The translations under genes were made by a program, and so were the position numbers. From Vibrio sonorensis (GTDB taxonomy: Bacteria; Pseudomonadota; Gammaproteobacteria; Enterobacterales; Vibrionaceae): a DNA stretch of 39,392 nt. The DNA is taken from assembly GCF_001854765.1 (NCBI RefSeq), contig NZ_LJJE01000089.1, forward strand, positions 1 to 39,392, written 5' to 3'. Positions 12,680 through 24,001 of this stretch are shown piece by piece. The notes below the pieces were generated by a model. That model was not told the DNA's origin and ran no database searches. It saw only the letters and a list, made by a program, of their open reading frames with translations. Numbering within the stretch: position 1 is the first letter of the stretch; each line of letters begins with the position of its first letter.

Positions 12680-15600
12680 TTATAGTTCTTTTTCTATATC
12701 TATATCCTGTTGTGGTATGTCGTTTTTCTTGCTAGGTATATCAGGTATAGATAAGTTGTCATGGGTTTGAATAATATCATTACTGTATGATTTATCGCTA
12801 ATACTACTATCATTATGTTTATCGTTGTCGTTGATTTTAATGTCGTCTAACGTTTCGTTAGTATTGTGTTCTATGTTGTTCTTGTTGTTTTCTATAATAT
12901 ATAGCGCTTTATCCTTAATTTCATTTATTGAGATTATATATAAGTTCTTATCTTTGAAATACTCAAGGATACTGTTTCGTAAATCATCATTGTGTTGGTT
13001 GTTGGTTTCTGAAAGAACAAGAATCACATTTTCTCTTATCGGTTCTGTATCTAATTTGGTTACATTGTAAAGATTTTCGGTTGATATTACATCTACATTA
13101 TTAGTGGCATCAACTACTTTTACCCCATCAACAACATCGGTGGTTATAATCGTAGTGTTGGAATTAGATTCGTTTAATACTATAAAGTTTTCGCTTCTAC
13201 TACCTAGCGTTTTAATAGGTGTGTTTAAATCACCATCATTACCAAGGTGTCGTATTTCAATTCCTGAAACCTCGTTGGCACTATTTGTTGTTTCAGATAT
13301 TAAAGCAGGGTATGTTTGACCATTTTCTCTAGTCCAAAAAGAATCGTTATACTTTAATCTTGAAATATCCTCTGCATTTTCCCGTCCATTCTCTAAATAG
13401 GTTTGGGCTATCGTTCCTTGGGTTGAAGTAGAACTGATAGCTATCTTAATTGCCGTATTAATTCTGTTTTGTACTGTTTGAGGTATAGTGTTTTCAAGTT
13501 TTTCATGTTGAGGGTTAAGCGTTAATTTATTCTTTTCTGGCTCTCTTAATTGGTAATCAAGATCATAAAGAGCATCACGAAAACTTAAGTTTTTTTTATC
13601 CATAAGAAGATTAACAATAGACCCGCCTTTACCTGTTTCATAATCCCTATAGAAGCCTCTAAACTCACCCGTCAAAGTGACTCTAGTGTGACTATTACCT
13701 TGACCAAATACTAAGTAGTCTGATGTTGATTTAGATTTATTAGGTTCGCCTAGCAAGGATTGTGATATTGATTCTATACAAGGTGATGAATCTTTTACTA
13801 ATGTATCTCTCATTTTTGATAATGAAAGCTCACCGTTAATATCATGGTATTGATAATTCTCATTTGGAGTAGGGCGGTCATTAAAGTACAAGTGTGGTTG
13901 GGTTTCTTGCTTATCTAAAGTTTGAAGTGCACTAAACTTATCGCTTCGGTTATTTCCCCAAGCGTTCATCATTTGCTTAGCGTTATCAGTGTATATTTGT
14001 ATGCTTTTAACTGCTCGACTTATATCAATGTAAGCCCGTCTTATATCGGTAAGCGCACCTTTGCCTAAAATTGCACTTATTACACTTTGATAGGTTGAAC
14101 CTTGAGCCATATCAGCCGTTCTAGTGTATGAGTAGTCCCAAAACATACTTTGTTTATCATCACCTCCTACAGAGATTGTTTTGCCGTATTGGTTTGTAAA
14201 TACTGCTTTGTTTGTCAGCGTATCAATACTGCTAACTTTAAATTCTGTATTAGCTTTTATTTCGTTTCCGCTATCGGTAAAGCGAGGCATAACCCTATCA
14301 CCAACGCTGACAGGTTTTTCAGAGTAACTAAATAGATTAGTGGACTTGTGATCACGTTGTGAGGGGATGAAGTAACTCTCTTTGGAATCAGGATTGCCAA
14401 ACTCTTTTAGTGTTAGTATTTTTGACTCTTTATCAACATTGGTAATGTCATAAAACGTATTTTTTCCAGTAGCCAGAACTAAGCCTTTTTCGTATGGCAT
14501 CATCGTAGATAACTCTTCTCGTGAAGCGCTAACTTGACGGAATCTACCGAGTGTTACTTGTTCTTGTGGGAGTTCACCTGATTTTTGTAGTCCCGCACGA
14601 ATCGAACTGGCTATATCGTCTCTTTCTCTGTTGGTGTATGCAATAACAAGTGTGTTTTCTCTCGTTTCGGGAGTGCGGGATAGGTAGTCTTTTGTCACTA
14701 ATCGAGTGACTTCCTCTTTAGCAATTTGAGCATTTTTTAGTGGACTATTCGTGTAGTCCATTTTTGTAGAGTAAACATGCGAGTTGACGATAGATTCTGT
14801 TTTTTGATCTCTTAGTGCATCAACGGCTGATTCGCCTTGCTTATCGACAATATTATGAACGCCTTTTAGAAGCTCTGGCGTATCTTGTCGTCTAATGTCC
14901 GTTAGGTTCGAGTAGTTTATTGCGCCTCTATCTACAGCAAGCTCGATAGGTTTACCTGATGATTGAGAGAGCAATTGCTCTCTATCACCAACGAACACAG
15001 CTTTTGAATCGGAAGCAACAACGAAGCTTAAAAACTCAGAAAGCTGCTTATTACCAATCATCGAATCCTCATCCACGAAAAACAAAGAGCCTTTGCAGTC
15101 GCTTGGTTCAAGTTTTCCTTTGTCAATGTCAGTGAGAAATTGACTCATGGTTTGGGCTGCAATGCCTTTGTTGCTGAGTTCATTAACTGCTGCGTGGGTT
15201 GGCGCTAAGCCGAGAACTTCCACTTCTGCTAGTCCTTTTATTTGTTTCACTTGATTTATCAGCTCAACATTCTTTTCTAGCATGGTCGATTTACCCGTAC
15301 CCGCTAAACCTTGGACGGCTACAAATCTATCGTCAGTGGTTGCGATCATAGATATTGAATTAGATTGCCCCCTTGTAAGGAAGTCATTGGACGCTAAGAA
15401 CGAATCTGCTTGCGCATTGGTACTATAAGGCTCTACAACGGCTTTATTATCAGCCAAAGTGCTGAGAACGCTTTTCTCAAGAGCTAATGATTTTTCCGTA
15501 GTCCATCGAGTACCGTCACTGTAAACCGATGAAAGTAGGTCTTTGTGCTTATCAAGTTGAGTCACAATCTCACGAGGATCTACAGGCGAGCCTTTTTCTT

Positions 15601-18568
15601 GCATCAAGTATTGTATGGAGTGATACATTAAGTCTTGTTGCGTAAAAGCTGCTTCTCGCTCGCTTAAATGATTAATAGCGTAGTCCACAGCCTTTTCTAA
15701 ATTTGTTCGAAAGTCAGGCATTTGGAGCTTATCAATAGCAACTGATAAATCTTGTTTTAGTGTGTCACTGGTTTGCCCTGTTACGTTTCTATCAATAGAT
15801 TGAGCATTAAAAACTCGTTGTACTGCTGATGGTCTAACATGAGACTCATCAAAGCGCTTGGCTACTTTGTCATGCTCAGTAGTAAACACATCAAGCGTTT
15901 TAGAATTTAAAGCAAGCTCAGAAATAATCTCTTTATTGATGGCATAGTCTTTAGCGTATAAGAAATTATGGCTGCTGTTAGGATCGGCTTTGTGTGATGG
16001 CGTGGCATAACCGTATGAGAGCGGGAGGTTTTCTGGTTTGTTGATTGTGATGATCTTATTTGTTTGACTATCGGTTAGGGTAAGACTTCCATTCTTGGTT
16101 GATTCAACCTTATAACTATGTTGCTGACTCAACCCCAGGATTTTATTATTGCTATTGGCTGTAAGCGTGTCACCCTGAGAAACTTCCAGTTTTGCACTTT
16201 TTAGAACGGAAATATTACGTTCTTTAAACTCTTTTGATGAGGGGTCAACTGTCTGCTTTTGTCCTTTATCATTCTCTATAACGATGGTGTTATCACGGTT
16301 ATTTTTGCTTACTACTTTGAAATCTTGAACAGAGGTTTTACCTTTGCTTTTGCTGAACTCTCTTAGCGTCATAGTGCTGTTATAGTGCTTTGAAAGCTCA
16401 CGTTGAGCATCGCTAAGATAAACGGGGTTTAGGGTCGCTATTGTCATTCCTGATGATGATACTTGCCCCTCTGACACTAATTTATCTCTTATTGTTGAGT
16501 TAAGTAAATTCGTATCTTTAACATTGGTAGCTACAACTTGTGGACGCTCACCAGATGACGACATCGCAGAGTATAGAGAGGCTAACTTATCAATATCTTG
16601 ATCTCTTAAAGACACTTGCGCTTGGGTCTTTGTTTCAGATCTGAATACTTCCGAATGAGCGCCAGAACTGGCAACCAAAGCTAGAGCGCTGTTAGAACGA
16701 AATGATTGTGTTTGGCTTTCATGGTTTAAGAAAACAACCTTTCGACTATCACCTTTCGCTTTAACTGCTAATTCAGTAAGTTGATCGGCACTGAGTTTGT
16801 TGGCTGATTCAACAATGAGCACTCCTGAACCAAACTTATCTGACTTTAAATAATCGTTTACCGTGTGAGTATGTTCAGGCTTGAAGAAGTTTTTGATTGT
16901 TTCAAAAATACCAAAGGACTCTCGTTTGTAACTGTCTTTTGCTCGCTCAGCTGCTGCAAGGTTTGGTGAAACAATATCAACGTTCTTACCGCTATTGTTG
17001 TAAACATGAACCAATGATTTAACGGCTTTTTCAGCCGAGTGGGGGAGGTTCAAAATATTGAATTGTTTCTTAGACTCGATGATACCAACGATAGCTTTTT
17101 CATTATCTGTATTTAACTGATGAGACTTTAGCGAATTTTCATTGGCATAGCCTTTCATATCAGTAGTGCGAGAAGATACAATATCAACAAGCTTTTTTTC
17201 TCTATCAATCATAGATTGAGTTGTATAGCTTTCACCTTGCTTATCAAGTTTGATAAGGTCGCCACTCTTATTCAGCTCATGCAAATACTCTTTTGCTTCT
17301 TGGGCGTTCACGAACCCCTCTTTCGCAAACTCAGTGACAGCGAGCGTTACTAATTTTTCAAAGGTCATAGACGTAGAGAAAGCGCTAAGATGATGAATCG
17401 ATCTATGAACTGCGTCTTTTGTTTCTTGATTAATTGATGGCTCTTGAGTTGAGCTTTGATCATAAGAGCGAACAATGAACGACTGAACATCAAACCCTTT
17501 GCTATCTATCTTGCTTTGCCATGATGATTGAAGATCGTTGGCAGAAAAACCCGTTTTTGCTTTTCGGGTTGATTTAGCAATTAAGTCTCTAGCTGTTTGG
17601 CTATCTAAACCAAGCTCACTCGATTTTTCATTGATTTGTGCTGAACGTGTTGAATTATCACTTAGTACGGTTTCAGGTACTCCTTTAATCTCAAATAGAC
17701 CATTGCCCGTACCTCTAATTTTATAACCCATATCCACAACAGATTTGGCTAGGTTACTTTGATAGAGAGAGGTGTAATATTTTTGGTTGTTATAAAGGCG
17801 CTCAAAAGAGCCATTTGTCCCGCTTCCACTTTGTTTGAGGCAAGTAGCCAAAGAGCGAAGCTTGCCGTCCATATCCCTTGTTAAGTTGGTTGCTAAAGCA
17901 TGGGTGTGTAAATGTGGCTCATCTTCTCGACTTGTTTTGTGCTGAACCATCGCAAAAAGCATTTGTTCAGTATTGGTATATGTTGTTTTCCCATCCTCAT
18001 CTGTCCCTTTCACTTGGGCTATATCTTTTTCAATTTGAGATAACGTGCTTTTGATAGCTGCATTATGAGCATCGACCAATCGAGTATCGCCACCGACCAG
18101 ACTTAATAGACTGACGCTCTTAGGCGCTGAAAAAGTCAGATCAATACCAGATTTATGATTCTCACGCTTGTAGTGAACATCCTCACCTTTCAGGCTACCG
18201 CCTAGAACTTCTTTCAGATCTGAATGAGAAACGGGGCTTCCTAGAAGCCCCGCCTGTTCAGATAATTTACCGCACCACTCTGTATTTTCTTTTGCTTCAA
18301 CGGGTCGCAAATAATAATTTGCTGATGTGTTGCGCGCAGGGGGAGGACTACTTGCTCCACCCTCGCCTTGAGATAAGGTAGGCTCATTGTTATTGATTGT
18401 GTTTCGAGAGCTTGAGCGGTCTACAGTTTTATCGCTTTCTCTCTCTTTTGAAATGTCATTTTCAGAGGATTTAGACAATTCAACATCGGTAATGTTTTTG
18501 TCTTTTTCCTCATCAAGATAATACTTGGTTGCACTGCCAGAGCAGCCTATTTTGGATAAAGAAATCAT
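12680..18568 (-). CDS. traI: TraI: MOBF relaxase-helicase with C-terminal primase-like module
   Basis: A 1962-residue protein, longer than F TraI (1756). N-terminal TrwC relaxase: tyrosine pair KYYLDEE (Y16, Y17), GIDLTFSAPKSVSLL (about 141-155) and the metal-binding HLHTHALATN (about 218-227). A degenerate first RecD-like region covers about 480-760. The active helicase has Walker A GLAGTGKS (about 1087-1094) and Walker B FFVDEDS (about 1163). From about 1610, GEFRGFYRDYETGKGGSIVNLL and FRDALYDLDYQ resemble the N-terminal part of primase/Toprim proteins, then a degenerate Toprim-like stretch and a low-complexity Asn/Asp-rich tail. It nicks oriT and unwinds the T-strand. AAGGAG precedes the ATG; traD ends 15 bases upstream. 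Confidence 0.95.
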   Translation of the reverse strand: MISLSKIGCSGSATKYYLDEEKDKNITDVELSKSSENDISKERESDKTVDRSSSRNTINNNEPTLSQGEGGASSPPPARNTSANYYLRPVEAKENTEWCGKLSEQAGLLGSPVSHSDLKEVLGGSLKGEDVHYKRENHKSGIDLTFSAPKSVSLLSLVGGDTRLVDAHNAAIKSTLSQIEKDIAQVKGTDEDGKTTYTNTEQMLFAMVQHKTSREDEPHLHTHALATNLTRDMDGKLRSLATCLKQSGSGTNGSFERLYNNQKYYTSLYQSNLAKSVVDMGYKIRGTGNGLFEIKGVPETVLSDNSTRSAQINEKSSELGLDSQTARDLIAKSTRKAKTGFSANDLQSSWQSKIDSKGFDVQSFIVRSYDQSSTQEPSINQETKDAVHRSIHHLSAFSTSMTFEKLVTLAVTEFAKEGFVNAQEAKEYLHELNKSGDLIKLDKQGESYTTQSMIDREKKLVDIVSSRTTDMKGYANENSLKSHQLNTDNEKAIVGIIESKKQFNILNLPHSAEKAVKSLVHVYNNSGKNVDIVSPNLAAAERAKDSYKRESFGIFETIKNFFKPEHTHTVNDYLKSDKFGSGVLIVESANKLSADQLTELAVKAKGDSRKVVFLNHESQTQSFRSNSALALVASSGAHSEVFRSETKTQAQVSLRDQDIDKLASLYSAMSSSGERPQVVATNVKDTNLLNSTIRDKLVSEGQVSSSGMTIATLNPVYLSDAQRELSKHYNSTMTLREFSKSKGKTSVQDFKVVSKNNRDNTIVIENDKGQKQTVDPSSKEFKERNISVLKSAKLEVSQGDTLTANSNNKILGLSQQHSYKVESTKNGSLTLTDSQTNKIITINKPENLPLSYGYATPSHKADPNSSHNFLYAKDYAINKEIISELALNSKTLDVFTTEHDKVAKRFDESHVRPSAVQRVFNAQSIDRNVTGQTSDTLKQDLSVAIDKLQMPDFRTNLEKAVDYAINHLSEREAAFTQQDLMYHSIQYLMQEKGSPVDPREIVTQLDKHKDLLSSVYSDGTRWTTEKSLALEKSVLSTLADNKAVVEPYSTNAQADSFLASNDFLTRGQSNSISMIATTDDRFVAVQGLAGTGKSTMLEKNVELINQVKQIKGLAEVEVLGLAPTHAAVNELSNKGIAAQTMSQFLTDIDKGKLEPSDCKGSLFFVDEDSMIGNKQLSEFLSFVVASDSKAVFVGDREQLLSQSSGKPIELAVDRGAINYSNLTDIRRQDTPELLKGVHNIVDKQGESAVDALRDQKTESIVNSHVYSTKMDYTNSPLKNAQIAKEEVTRLVTKDYLSRTPETRENTLVIAYTNRERDDIASSIRAGLQKSGELPQEQVTLGRFRQVSASREELSTMMPYEKGLVLATGKNTFYDITNVDKESKILTLKEFGNPDSKESYFIPSQRDHKSTNLFSYSEKPVSVGDRVMPRFTDSGNEIKANTEFKVSSIDTLTNKAVFTNQYGKTISVGGDDKQSMFWDYSYTRTADMAQGSTYQSVISAILGKGALTDIRRAYIDISRAVKSIQIYTDNAKQMMNAWGNNRSDKFSALQTLDKQETQPHLYFNDRPTPNENYQYHDINGELSLSKMRDTLVKDSSPCIESISQSLLGEPNKSKSTSDYLVFGQGNSHTRVTLTGEFRGFYRDYETGKGGSIVNLLMDKKNLSFRDALYDLDYQLREPEKNKLTLNPQHEKLENTIPQTVQNRINTAIKIAISSTSTQGTIAQTYLENGRENAEDISRLKYNDSFWTRENGQTYPALISETTNSANEVSGIEIRHLGNDGDLNTPIKTLGSRSENFIVLNESNSNTTIITTDVVDGVKVVDATNNVDVISTENLYNVTKLDTEPIRENVILVLSETNNQHNDDLRNSILEYFKDKNLYIISINEIKDKALYIIENNKNNIEHNTNETLDDIKINDNDKHNDSSISDKSYSNDIIQTHDNLSIPDIPSKKNDIPQQDIDIEKEL
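16634..16645. repeat. TTCAGATCTGAA palindrome, copy 2
   Basis: Exact 12-mer inside traI. Confidence 0.75.
18213..18224. repeat. TTCAGATCTGAA palindrome, copy 3
   Basis: Exact 12-mer inside traI, near the relaxase-encoding end. Confidence 0.75.
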
Positions 18569-18582
18569 AGTGACGACACTCC

Positions 18583-20618
18583 TTACAATTCAAAATCTTG
18601 AGATAATGAAGCCTCATCGATTTCTCGTTGAACACGATCGCTTTCATTTTGTTGATTGCGGGTTTTCTGTTCTCGCTTATCAGCGTTGTTAATTGCTTCT
18701 TTCATTGATTTGACTGCGGATTGTTGCTCATTTTCGTTCTCAAAGGTGTCACTTTGACGAGCGAACAAAGCAGCTCTATCAGCCTCATCAAGCATCATCG
18801 GTGCTCTAATTTCGTGATAAACAAGCTTCTCGTAAACCAGTTTCATTGATTCAGATTCATCGTACTGACGTTTCAAGAAAGGCGTGTTTTGCTTTTTCTT
18901 AGGGTCAAATTTCAAATCAAGTCGGGTGATAAATGAACTGTTAGGAACTCGAACCCAACACTGTAGATCGTCAAGTGTTTGTATTTCAGAGGCAGAAACC
19001 ACAGGTCTAGTAATGGTTTGGTGTGATAACGTCACACCGTCACGCAGCGTATTTGCCCCGTAGCTGTAGTTCTCACGGCTAACATCAATTTCTTGCTCAC
19101 CGAGATCTTTTGCGGATATTTGAGCCATTTCAGCAGATGGTGCTCTAAAGTAGAAACGAGAGTTAAGGAGGTCAAACATTTCGTCAGCAGCATGTTTGCC
19201 GTAAGTTTTTACCAATTGAGCATAAGATTGAATACCGATGAGATAGCAGCCACCAAACTTACGAACTTCGGCAATGATTGAACCCAATTCCGGTAACTTA
19301 TGAAGTGATGGCATTTCATCCATCACAACCCAAATACGTCTATCCTCATTTTCCTCTAGACCTAAAATTGCATTTGAAGCGATGGCAAGCCACATAGAGA
19401 TCAAAGGACGTAACGAAGCATGTTGCATCGCATTGGATGAAAGGAATAAAAAGCCTTTTTGATTATCGTCTTGTACCCAATCGGTAATAGAGAAATCAGG
19501 CGAATAGAATTGCCGTCCTTGTCCGTATCATCTAACCCGTCAAGAAAGCGCAGTGATTTGATGTAAGTAGCGAGAACCGACTTAATAGAGATAGCAGTTT
19601 TTTCAATTTTGTTAGAAACAAGAGTTTCAGACTCAGTACCTTTTAGGAATGAACCTAACGTTTCAATAGATGAGGTTAGGATGAGATCAAGTAGACGCTC
19701 TGTTGTTGGCTTGTTTTCAGTATCCTTAGCCATTTGAAAGGCCGTAGTAGAAAAAATAGAGCGAGCTGAATCAACCCAAAAAGGGTCGCCCTCGCCATGT
19801 TGAGGGATGAGCGCATTAGCCATGCTTTCATAATCAGGCGCTTCTTTCGCATCATTCCAAACTTTCCAATTAGCGCAACGATCATCAAAAGGGTTAAGAA
19901 TTACATCGGTTTGGGGATTGTATAAAGAGCCAACAAACGTACAGCCCTTATCATAAATGATGGCTTTATCACCTCGCTCACGAACCCACATTAAAAATTT
20001 ACGAATGAGTACAGATTTGCCTACACCTGTCGTCCCATCAACAAGTAAATGTTGCACTTCAAAATTCAACTTAAAGATTTGGTGTCCGTCTAGCTTACAA
20101 GTGCTGATCTTGTTTTTCTTGCTCTTTAAATGCTTGGTTAGTTGTTTAGGCTCAGCCTTTTGAATACCACGAATAAAGTGATCTTGGGCTTTATCATCAC
20201 CTTTGCTTTGAAAGTATCGTCCAATAAAACTGATCGCAACCATCCCGATTGCAACGAGTATTAATAGGATTACTTGAATGTCATAAATGAACTTATGCGT
20301 AAGGTGAATGAGGGTAGGGTTTTTAACTTGATTCACTAGGATAGAAGTAAAAACCTGATCGTCCCAATAGGTAATGACCTTAGTGTAAGGATCTGCACCT
20401 AAAGCATATTGGAGGTTGTACTTGGTGAAGTAAAAGATTGCAGTTGCGGTATTTTCGGGGGCATTGATAATTGCCACGATTGGAGTTAAGACCAACGCAG
20501 CGCCCATAACATACTTGAAAACAGTAAAATGCACTTGCATCCACATTCTAATGTTGTGAAAGATTATTTGCCCCCCACGAACTAGGTTATTACCCTTTGC
20601 TCGATCTTTTCTTTCCAT
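18583..20618 (-). pseudogene. traD: TraD coupling ATPase, single-base frameshift
   Basis: The coupling protein of F-type transfer, joining the relaxosome to the channel at the inner membrane. The first frame has two membrane helices (about 36-52 and 113-132), Walker A DGTTGVGKSVLIRK (about 195-208) and FDDRCANWKVWND. The second frame has VVMDEMPSLHKLPELGSIIA (Walker B, about residue 437 of the whole) and KFGGCYLIGIQSYAQL. They join if one G is restored to the GG (minus strand) at 19513-19514: TDKDG then reads QFYSPDFSITDWVQDDNQKG. The restored length is about 679 residues with a Gln/Glu-rich tail, like TraD. Probably a sequencing error; otherwise transfer is disabled. Confidence 0.9.
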
Positions 20619-20682
20619 GCTGATACCTTAAAGATGTGGATGAGGAATACCCGTGATTAATATTTTAAAATCAAAGGGATGA

Positions 20683-21114
20683 TTAATAATAATCACTACA
20701 TGGGTAATATTTTGTAAGCGCATAAGCAACTAAACCACTGATGCCAGTATCCTCTTCTTCATCACTAGACAATTCAGGTTCTCGCTTAATTACGACCTCT
20801 AGTAAATGGTAAAAAAAGTCAGGTTTAAGAAAAGTTGGAAACATATTCAATTTGTAGGGGAGGCAATATGAGCGCTGATTTAAAGGCTTACTTGACTCGT
20901 ATAGATAAAGATTTGAAGCGAAATTTTGCATCCCATTCATGTAGGTTTTGACTTCAATAGCTTTATCACTGTTAGGGTTTTCGACAGCGTAATGAAAATC
21001 CTTTAGCGTCAATATAGTTCCCGCAACAGGGGAGTTATGAGAAAGACTTTTAGCGGCTACAGGCGTAGAAACCAAAGCAAGAAGCATAATTTTTGACATG
21101 GTTCTTATATACAT
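20683..21114 (-). CDS. periplasmic Rap1a/Tai-like protein, candidate entry-exclusion protein
   Basis: I choose the ATG at 21114 (GAGG 8 bases upstream). The product of about 143 residues has a signal peptide (MSKIMLLALVSTPVAA) and a mature domain with YMNGMQNFASNLYLYESS, SYCLPYKLN, FYHLLEVVIKREPEL and a closing LVAYALTKYYPC. The spacing of CLP, a helix with V..Y/I.+.P and ..A....YPC resembles the Rap1a/Tai family, which includes immunity proteins of type VI effectors. It sits between traG and traD, exactly where F carries traS and traT for exclusion. Hence a periplasmic exclusion protein acting on TraG or the mating channel is inferred. It is not homologous by eye to TraS or TraT. Confidence 0.55.
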   Translation of the reverse strand: MYIRTMSKIMLLALVSTPVAAKSLSHNSPVAGTILTLKDFHYAVENPNSDKAIEVKTYMNGMQNFASNLYLYESSKPLNQRSYCLPYKLNMFPTFLKPDFFYHLLEVVIKREPELSSDEEEDTGISGLVAYALTKYYPCSDYY

Positions 21115-21176
21115 GACTAAAACCTCAGTTTGTAAATTCACCCCTATAACTATAGGTTGTTTTTTTTAAACAATTC

Positions 21177-23995
21177 CTAGCGGGGCATCACTCTACCATT
21201 TTGCTCTTCAAGTCTCGCTCGCCAATCATCTTTTTCACCGCCGATTTTTAGAAAACTCTCATTCATTTTGCCCTCAACTTCGGCTTGTACTGGGCTAGGA
21301 GTAGGTGAAGTTGGTTGGGTTTGTTGGAAGCGTGAGTTAATACGTTCTCTGTTTTCCTCTGCCTGTCCTCTAATGTTGTCTTGTTGAGTGCCGTCATACA
21401 GTGTGTGCGTATCAAATTTGTTATCATCGCCCCAAGTAGCAAACGTGTATTTTGTTTTATTGTTTTGATGCTCAGCCGAAATATCTTGCCATTGCTGATA
21501 TGTAAGATCTGAACTTCTAACGGCATGAGTTTGATTCAGATCGGAATGATTTTGCATTGATACATTTCTCATAGATAAATCTTTAACAAAAGTGTCACTA
21601 TCAATATATTGCTCAAGCAACTGATCTCGATTTCTCGAACCCTCAGAAGATTTATCAGTCATTATCGAATAGGCGTGTTGTGCTACCTGTTCACGGGTTG
21701 CGTTACGGTTGACTTGTTCAATGCGGTTCTCGACATAATGTTGGAACATTGGCATTAAGTTCTCAGATACATTAATACCCTGTTGATCCATGAGAGTGAT
21801 TGCGTCTGTCAAAGCCGAAGAACGTTGATGAGTTGCAATAGATGATTTCATGGCGTTATCAGTTTCAGTGAAGTTATTCGACCAATTGGCAAGCCATGAA
21901 CGAGTATCAGCATTAAGATCGTTTGCTTCCTTAGAGTTAGCAATATCAAGGACTTTAGAGGCACTAGAGTTATAGTTAATCGCTTCTTGCCAAATAGCTT
22001 GACGCTGCTCAGAATCCAGTTTTTCCCATCTTTCAGCGTTTTCTTTACTAATGCCTGCGTTAATTCCAACCCCGGCATCAAGAATCTTATTGGATGGAAC
22101 GCTAGCGCCCGCTTTCATTTGTGCGCCTAATGACGTCATTAAACCGATTGAGTCAGAATTACTCCATCCAGTCATTTGAGATACATTGTTTAGAGAAGAT
22201 TGCATCTGATTCACGTTATCATTCAGGTTGTTTGACGTTGAAATTGCATCACGACTCGAATACTGGCTTGTATCTGAATGTTGAACACCATAAGTTTGAA
22301 GTGAAGTATCAGAGAAAGAGTTACCATTTGAAATTTGCTTTGATTGAGCTTGTAGGGATTGATTTGTTTCAGCAAATTCATTTCTTAATGCTTTGTTGAT
22401 AGATTCTGTCTCAGCAAGGGTGTAGTGAGCGTTAGTCACAGTGCCAGTATTATCAAATTGAGTCGCCCCATTAGAGAACGTGGTTATAAATCCCCCGTCT
22501 TGTTGTTGCACGACATTACTATGATGTTTCTGCAATCCTGATGTGTCATGCTTGTTTGCGCTTGTGTTATTAAATGAGTGGTTATTAATACTCGTATTAC
22601 CTTGGCTAATATCACCTGTAGCAACCGCGGTACTTGTGCGTTCCGCAACACCATTAACCATTCCTGCAAAACCATAGTATAGAGAGCCAAAGATAGCACC
22701 ACCACCTTTTAGTATCCCTGCTGCAATCAAAGGTGTGCTCATCATGAGATACCCTGCAATCGCTGCAAAGCGAGTATGGATCTCATCTACAGCATTAGCG
22801 TTTGATAAAGTAAAACCGCCAAAATCATCGGTAAACCCTGATGAGCGAGCCTCTAAAGACCAGTTCATAATGCTGTTTAAAATAGCGAATACAAAAGGGT
22901 GAAGTGCCAGGTTTCCGAATGTTTTAAAGTAATTACCTAACACTGAAAGGGTCATATTTGGTATCAGAGCGACAAGGACGACAACAAACGAAAAACAAGA
23001 GAACATTAAGAAAAAGATAGTGTGAATCATCGGTACAAACTCTTTCGCTTGAAGTCCGACACTCATCCACATAGAGGTTGTTTGGATCTTGTTTGAGGTA
23101 TAGGCGTAGTTCATTGCTAAACCTGTTGTGTTCCCCATATCGTGAACACTATTACGGACGGCGTTGATAGCCATATTTTGTAGAAATATTTGATTTGAGT
23201 TGGTCGAAATCGAGCCGTAAGTCGAGTAAGCGTTTTCTATTGAGCTTTGTAAGAAACCCATTTTCCTTGCAGCATTGTTAGCGTAAAGGTAAGAGCCAAG
23301 TTTATTAATGTGGTTCAAGGCATCACTTGAAAAAGCCGCTTTAATGTCGGGGTAAACAGTATTACAGGTTTTAAATGACCCATTAGGAAGTAAAACCCCC
23401 CTCAAAGCTGACATTGATTGTGCATCAAGAAAAGCGAAAATATCTGAGCTATCGTAAATGTCTTTCCAGGTGTACTTTGCGTTTATCTCAATATCGCCTC
23501 TAATGCAGTTTTGAAAAAATTCATTCCAAAGACCTTGAGCAGCCGTATCTTGGAGCTAGGGGATTGAGCCATCAAAAATAACTTAGAACCAAACATCATG
23601 CCTGTTCTACCGTATCTCTCATCATCGGGTAGGGCTGCAATGGACTCTGTTTTTTCTACTAAACCTGACATTAATTGGCCCATAAAATGAGATGGTAAAG
23701 CAACAATGTAAGGGATGTTGGCAACCGATGCCGTATAGGTAGGCTTTGTTTTATCAATAATCTGCATTGTCGCTTTTGTATTGATAAGCGCTAAAGGGAT
23801 AATACCGAACACAACAAACCATTTTATGATGTGGTCATGGTCACGGCTTGTTGAGTAGAGATACATGGTTACAATAGCGCCAAAAAATAGCGCTATGGAT
23901 TGCAATGAATTAAATTCATCGGAATTACAAAACGTTGCAATAGTGTTGAGTGCCTGCCGAGCAACTTCACCTGATGAGTAAGTTATATATTCCAT
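21177..23995 (-). pseudogene. traG: TraG mating-pair/pilus protein, single-base frameshift
   Basis: TraG assembles pili through its N-terminal membrane domain and stabilises mating pairs and drives exclusion specificity through its periplasmic C-domain. The first frame (23995 to about 23520) has membrane helices such as LFFGAIVTMYLYS and VVFGIIPLALINT. The second contains the HTIFFLMFSCFSFVVVLVAL helix, LMMSTPLIAAGILKGGGAIF and a long Gln/Ser/Asn-rich soluble part. The frames join if the run of six T (minus strand, 23519-23514) had seven: GMNFF continues QNCIRGDIEINAKYTWKDIY and on into MSALRGVLLPNG. The restored length is about 939 residues, close to F TraG (938). GGGAG precedes the ATG. Confidence 0.9.
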
Positions 23996-24001
23996 ACTGA
24001 T

